Shown here piece after piece: positions 29,910-33,338 of a DNA stretch of 33,338 bases. This DNA is from an uncultured Clostridia bacterium (lineage in GTDB: Bacteria; Bacillota; Clostridia; Peptostreptococcales; Anaerovoracaceae): positions 1-33,338 of the forward strand of contig CAKQOE010000027.1 in the NCBI GenBank assembly GCA_934255545.1. Direction: 5' to 3'. The position numbers and the translations under genes are program-made. A model generated the notes under the pieces. It did not search any database and was not told where the DNA came from. It saw nothing but the letters and a program-made list of their open reading frames with translations. Every line of letters starts with the position of its first letter. The first letter of the stretch is position 1.

Positions 29910-31598
29910 ATGAACAACGACCCAACAGAAAAATACAAAGAGTGGTGCCGCAAAGCAGTAAACGACCCTGACCTTGCAGCAGAGCTAAGAGAAATGCAGC
30001 ACGACACAGCGCGCATCCGGGACGCGTTTTACAGAGATCTTGACTTCGGCACAGCAGGCCTGCGCGGCATCATAGGCGCAGGAACTGACCGCATGAACGT
30101 CTACACAGTCGCAAAAGCCACACAGGGCCTTGCAGGATACCTCAAAAAAAGATACGATGCCCCGTCAGCGGCAATAAGCTTTGACAGCCGCATAAAATCA
30201 GACATATTTGCCCGCGTCGCCGCGGGAGTCCTGGCAGCAAACGGCATAAAAGTGCACATATGGCCTCAGCTTATGCCTGTCCCTGTCCTGTCATACTCAG
30301 TACGCGCCCTCGGCGCCTCCGCAGGCATCATGATAACAGCATCACACAACCCGGCCGCCTACAACGGCTACAAGGTATACGGCGAAGATGGCTGCCAGAT
30401 AACGACAGAAGCCGCAAAAGCAATACTGTCAGAAATAGAAAAGCTTGACATTTTTGAAGACATAAAAACATCAGACTTCAGCGCCGGCCTGGCCGGCGGG
30501 CAGATAAACTACATTTCAGACGAAGTGTACACCGCATTTACAGAAGAAGTAAAAAAACAGTCCGTGCTGTACGGAGACGAAACAGACAAAAATATAGCCA
30601 TAGTATACACTCCGCTGAACGGCTCCGGCCTGCATCCCGTTACGCGCGCATTGCGCGAGTCAGGTTATACAAATATAACCATAGTAAAAGAGCAGGAGCA
30701 GCCGGACGGCAGATTCCCGACATGCCCGTCCCCGAACCCTGAGATCCGCGAAGCGATGGCGCTCGGCCTGCAGTACGCGAAGCGCATCGGCGCAGACCTG
30801 CTGCTCGCAACAGACCCGGACTGCGACCGCGCAGGCATAGCAGTAAAGGACCCGGAAGCAAAGGACGGATACACGCTGCTCACAGGCAACCAGACAGGCG
30901 TCCTCCTGCTCGACTATATATGCTCGCAGCGTATAAAGCACGGCGCGATGCCGCCTGACCCCGTCATGATAAAAAGCATAGTCACGACAGACCTCGCAGC
31001 GCAGGTGGCAGAAAGCTACGGCGTACGCACCGTAAACGTCCTCACAGGCTTCAAGTTCATAGGCGAACAGATACTTAAAATGGAAAAACTGGGAAAAGCG
31101 GATTCGTTTATATTCGGTTTCGAAGAGTCATACGGCTATCTGTCCGGCGCATACGTGCGCGACAAGGACGGCGTTGACGCGGCGCTCCTCATATGCGAGA
31201 TGTTCTGCTGCTACGCGTCACGAGGAATAAGCCTGACAGAAAGGCTAGCGCAGATATACGAAAAGCACGGATACTGCCACAACAGCGTATATTCATATAC
31301 ATTTGAAGGCGCCGCAGGCTTTGAGCGCATGAAGGGTATAATGAACGATCTGCGCAGAGGCGTAGCTGCCGTCGCCGGCAGAGATATAATAAAAACTGTT
31401 GATTTCGTTGACGGCCCGGACGGCCTGCCGCCCGCCGACGTCCTTAAGTTCGTGTTTGACGACGGATCGGTCATAGTGCGTCCGAGCGGCACAGAGCCTA
31501 AGCTCAAGGCGTATATAACTGTAAGCGCGTCAGACAGAAAAGCTGCAGACGCTGCGGCAGAAGATATACTCAGAGACATAATTGTATATTTTAAGTAA
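29910..31598 (+). CDS. Phosphoglucomutase/phosphomannomutase
   Basis: 562 residues, alpha-D-phosphohexomutase family. It interconverts glucose-1-phosphate and glucose-6-phosphate (possibly also mannose phosphates). The phosphoserine loop is ITASHNPAAYNGYKVY with Ser145; the metal loop is ATDPDCDRAG (about 303-312); the sugar-binding segment FGFEESYGYL and the C-terminal phosphate site RPSGTEPKLKAY are present. The length matches Bacillus PgcA. It is the third gene of the operon, 30 bases after pgi. Confidence 0.95.
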   Translation: MNNDPTEKYKEWCRKAVNDPDLAAELREMQHDTARIRDAFYRDLDFGTAGLRGIIGAGTDRMNVYTVAKATQGLAGYLKKRYDAPSAAISFDSRIKSDIFARVAAGVLAANGIKVHIWPQLMPVPVLSYSVRALGASAGIMITASHNPAAYNGYKVYGEDGCQITTEAAKAILSEIEKLDIFEDIKTSDFSAGLAGGQINYISDEVYTAFTEEVKKQSVLYGDETDKNIAIVYTPLNGSGLHPVTRALRESGYTNITIVKEQEQPDGRFPTCPSPNPEIREAMALGLQYAKRIGADLLLATDPDCDRAGIAVKDPEAKDGYTLLTGNQTGVLLLDYICSQRIKHGAMPPDPVMIKSIVTTDLAAQVAESYGVRTVNVLTGFKFIGEQILKMEKLGKADSFIFGFEESYGYLSGAYVRDKDGVDAALLICEMFCCYASRGISLTERLAQIYEKHGYCHNSVYSYTFEGAAGFERMKGIMNDLRRGVAAVAGRDIIKTVDFVDGPDGLPPADVLKFVFDDGSVIVRPSGTEPKLKAYITVSASDRKAADAAAEDILRDIIVYFK

Positions 31599-31606
31599 AA
31601 TCATTT

Positions 31607-31633
31607 GCGGCGCTGTTGATTATGCAGCGCCGC
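31607..31633 (+). terminator. Hairpin after phosphoglucomutase, weak terminator
   Basis: GCGGCGCTG (31607-31615) with CAGCGCCGC (31625-31633), a 9-bp stem with a 9-base loop. The downstream sequence is only mildly T-rich, so read-through to galE is possible. Confidence 0.45.
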
Positions 31634-31688
31634 TGGAGTATTATTGGGATAAATGCACAGAAGGCGGCGCGTAGCGCGGCCTCATCCT

Positions 31689-31704
31689 GACGGCGCGAGC
31701 CGTC
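31689..31704 (+). other. GCGA-loop hairpin before galE
   Basis: GACGGC-GCGA-GCCGTC, a perfect 6-bp stem with a GNRA-type tetraloop. Confidence 0.5.
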
Positions 31705-31761
31705 GCAGTGACAGAGATATTCATATAAGCATATTTGTTTATTGGAAATGAGGGTATTGAC

Positions 31762-32808
31762 ATGGAAAAAAAAGGAACCATACTTGCCGCAGGCGGCACA
31801 GGCTTTATAGGCAGCCACACTGTAGTCGAGCTTCTTGAGCAGGGATACGGCGTAGTCATAGTTGACAACCTTTACAACAGCTCAGCCGACATGACAGAGC
31901 GCATAAACAAGATAACAGGAAAAACGCCGAAGTTTTATGACGCTGACGTGACAGACGCCGGCGCGCTCAGAAAAATATTCAGCGAAAACGATATAACAGC
32001 GGTCATGCACTTCGCAGGCTACAAGGCGGTAGGCGAGTCGGTGCAGAAGCCGCTCGAGTACTACAGGAACAACCTCGATACGACGCTCACGCTCCTTGAG
32101 GTCATGAGAGAGTATGGCGTTAAAAATATAATATTCAGCTCGTCAGCCACTGTTTACGGCATGGATAACGTATCGCCGATGAACGAAACGATGAAGCTGG
32201 GCGAGTGCACGAACCCTTACGGCTGGACAAAGTGGATGATAGAGCGTATCATGACGGACGCAGCCGCCGCAGACCCTGAGCTTTCAGTAGTGCTTCTCAG
32301 ATACTTCAACCCTATAGGAGCCCACACGAGCGGCCTCATAGGCGAAAGGCCGACAGGCACGCCGAATAACCTCATGCCGTACATCTCTCAGGTAGCGTCA
32401 GGCAGGCTTGAAAAGCTGTCCATATACGGCGATGACTACCCGACGCCGGACGGCACGGGAGTGCGCGACTATATACACGTCATGGACCTCGCAAAGGGCC
32501 ACGTCGCAGCGCTCGACTATCTTGTATCGCACAGGGGAACGGAGGTCTTCAACCTCGGAACAGGCAGAGGCTTCAGCGTAAAGGAGCTTGTAGATGCGTT
32601 TGTACGCGTAAACGGAGTAAAAGTCCCTTACGTCGTGACAGGACGCCGCGCGGGCGACATAGCAGAGTGCTACGCTGACGTATCAAAGGCAGAGAGAGTC
32701 CTCGGCTGGAAAGCCGAAAAGGGAATAGACGATATGTGCCGCGACTCGTGGCGCTGGGAGCAGAACCTCGCAGCCGAGTCCCGGTCAGCCGGGAAGGCCG
32801 GTAAGTAA
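31762..32808 (+). CDS. galE: UDP-glucose 4-epimerase
   Basis: 348 residues, short-chain dehydrogenase fold. It interconverts UDP-glucose and UDP-galactose using bound NAD. The Rossmann loop is AAGGTGFIGSHT (GxxGxxG); the catalytic SSSATVYG serine region and the YGWTK (YxxxK) motif are present, as is FNPIGAH after it. The ATG at 31762 follows GAGGG at 7 bases; an upstream in-frame TTG (31735) would add nine residues without a good site. vanZ-like starts on the base after its stop. Confidence 0.95.
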   Translation: MEKKGTILAAGGTGFIGSHTVVELLEQGYGVVIVDNLYNSSADMTERINKITGKTPKFYDADVTDAGALRKIFSENDITAVMHFAGYKAVGESVQKPLEYYRNNLDTTLTLLEVMREYGVKNIIFSSSATVYGMDNVSPMNETMKLGECTNPYGWTKWMIERIMTDAAAADPELSVVLLRYFNPIGAHTSGLIGERPTGTPNNLMPYISQVASGRLEKLSIYGDDYPTPDGTGVRDYIHVMDLAKGHVAALDYLVSHRGTEVFNLGTGRGFSVKELVDAFVRVNGVKVPYVVTGRRAGDIAECYADVSKAERVLGWKAEKGIDDMCRDSWRWEQNLAAESRSAGKAGK

Positions 32809-33261
32809 ATGAAAAGAAGGAGATTCAGCGCCGGAGGCGTGATCCTGCTCATAGCGGCAGTCCTTATACTGTGCTTCATATGGGGAAACTCCATGCTGCC
32901 GGGCTCGCAGTCGTATAACGTCAGCATGGGCTTCAGAAACTTCCTCGCCGTAAAGCTGCAGGGCGTAGACTGGATACACGTCCCTAAAAATGCAGTCATG
33001 CGTAAGCTGGCGCACATCACAGAGTTTACGCTTCTCGGCATCGTGCTTACGGGTATTATAAAGGGTATGATGAAGATAAGCTGCGGCTGGGTGCTTTTCG
33101 CCGGCATGAGCGCCGCGCTTGCGGACGAGACGATACAGCTGTTTTCAGGAAGCAGATCGAGCAGCGTAAGAGACGTATGGATAGACATGGGCGGTTTCGT
33201 GACAGGCGTCGCGATAGTGATGCTCATCATGCTGCTGTGGCGCGCCATAAAAAGGCGGTAA
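32809..33261 (+). CDS. VanZ-like membrane protein
   Basis: 150 residues. Two to four hydrophobic segments (about 9-26, 67-85, 95-108 and 125-145). The VanZ family pattern is seen: RKLAHITEFTLLG, then ADETIQLFSGSRSSSVRDVWIDMGG. VanZ in vancomycin clusters gives low-level teicoplanin tolerance by an unknown mechanism; chromosomal homologues are common in Firmicutes and do not imply resistance. The start codon directly abuts the galE stop (TAAATG), so it is translated as part of the same unit. Confidence 0.85.
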   Translation: MKRRRFSAGGVILLIAAVLILCFIWGNSMLPGSQSYNVSMGFRNFLAVKLQGVDWIHVPKNAVMRKLAHITEFTLLGIVLTGIIKGMMKISCGWVLFAGMSAALADETIQLFSGSRSSSVRDVWIDMGGFVTGVAIVMLIMLLWRAIKRR

Positions 33262-33338
33262 GTATACGTTATTGTAAATACGGGGACGCCGATGCCGGCG
33301 GCTGATATACGGAACGCTCCGCGTCGCAGAATGGGATG
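33262..33338. other. Window end, no gene seen
   Basis: 77 bases with no supported frame and no clear terminator before the window ends. Confidence 0.4.

Overview
The window is a chromosomal stretch of a Gram-positive anaerobe-type bacterium, most probably class Clostridia (Bacillota). The signs are an intact sporulation sigma factor sigma-K with its pro-sequence, a rod-shape operon (mreB-mreC-mreD-mrdA-minD), RNase Y, strong GGAGG ribosome-binding sites, a NifZ-type desulfurase paired with a ThiI that lacks rhodanese, and heavy use of ATA isoleucine codons at moderate GC. A family-level guess (for example Anaerovoracaceae) would be weak. No tRNA, rRNA, CRISPR array, insertion sequence or phage gene was seen.

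Layout. Bases 1-540 hold a compact locus that reads as a type I toxin-antitoxin module: a 26-residue membrane peptide on the minus strand, a short convergent RNA from a consensus promoter, and a shared bidirectional terminator. Then come an EcsC-family gene (minus), enolase, secG, a repeat-containing lipoprotein and RNase R (plus), with sigK convergent to rnr. Next are an ABC-F ATPase, then maf-radC and mreBCD-mrdA-minD (cell shape and envelope growth). glpK and rodA lie on the minus strand behind a shared terminator. rodA is divergent from rny, with overlapping promoters between them and a structured rny leader. A sulfur-transfer pair (nifZ-like, thiI), an M18 aminopeptidase, a UPF0173 hydrolase and a small-multidrug-export-type membrane protein follow.

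From about 26.9 kb a sugar-phosphate block begins: an AT-rich regulatory region with three near-identical 17-bp palindromes, a gene fusing an XRE helix-turn-helix to an RmlA-type nucleotidyltransferase, then pgi, phosphoglucomutase, galE and a vanZ-like gene. Together these enzymes interconvert fructose-6-P, glucose-6-P, glucose-1-P and nucleotide sugars, so the DNA-binding nucleotidyltransferase could couple precursor supply for envelope glycans to transcription.

Most notable: (1) the par-like type I toxin-antitoxin locus, whose short RNA carries two segments complementary to the toxin start region; (2) the HTH-RmlA fusion with a set of candidate operators; (3) rodA and rny, divergent from overlapping promoters and both apparently starting at AUU; (4) a recurring set of intergenic hairpins with GGTGAC or GCGA loops and different, self-compensating stems.
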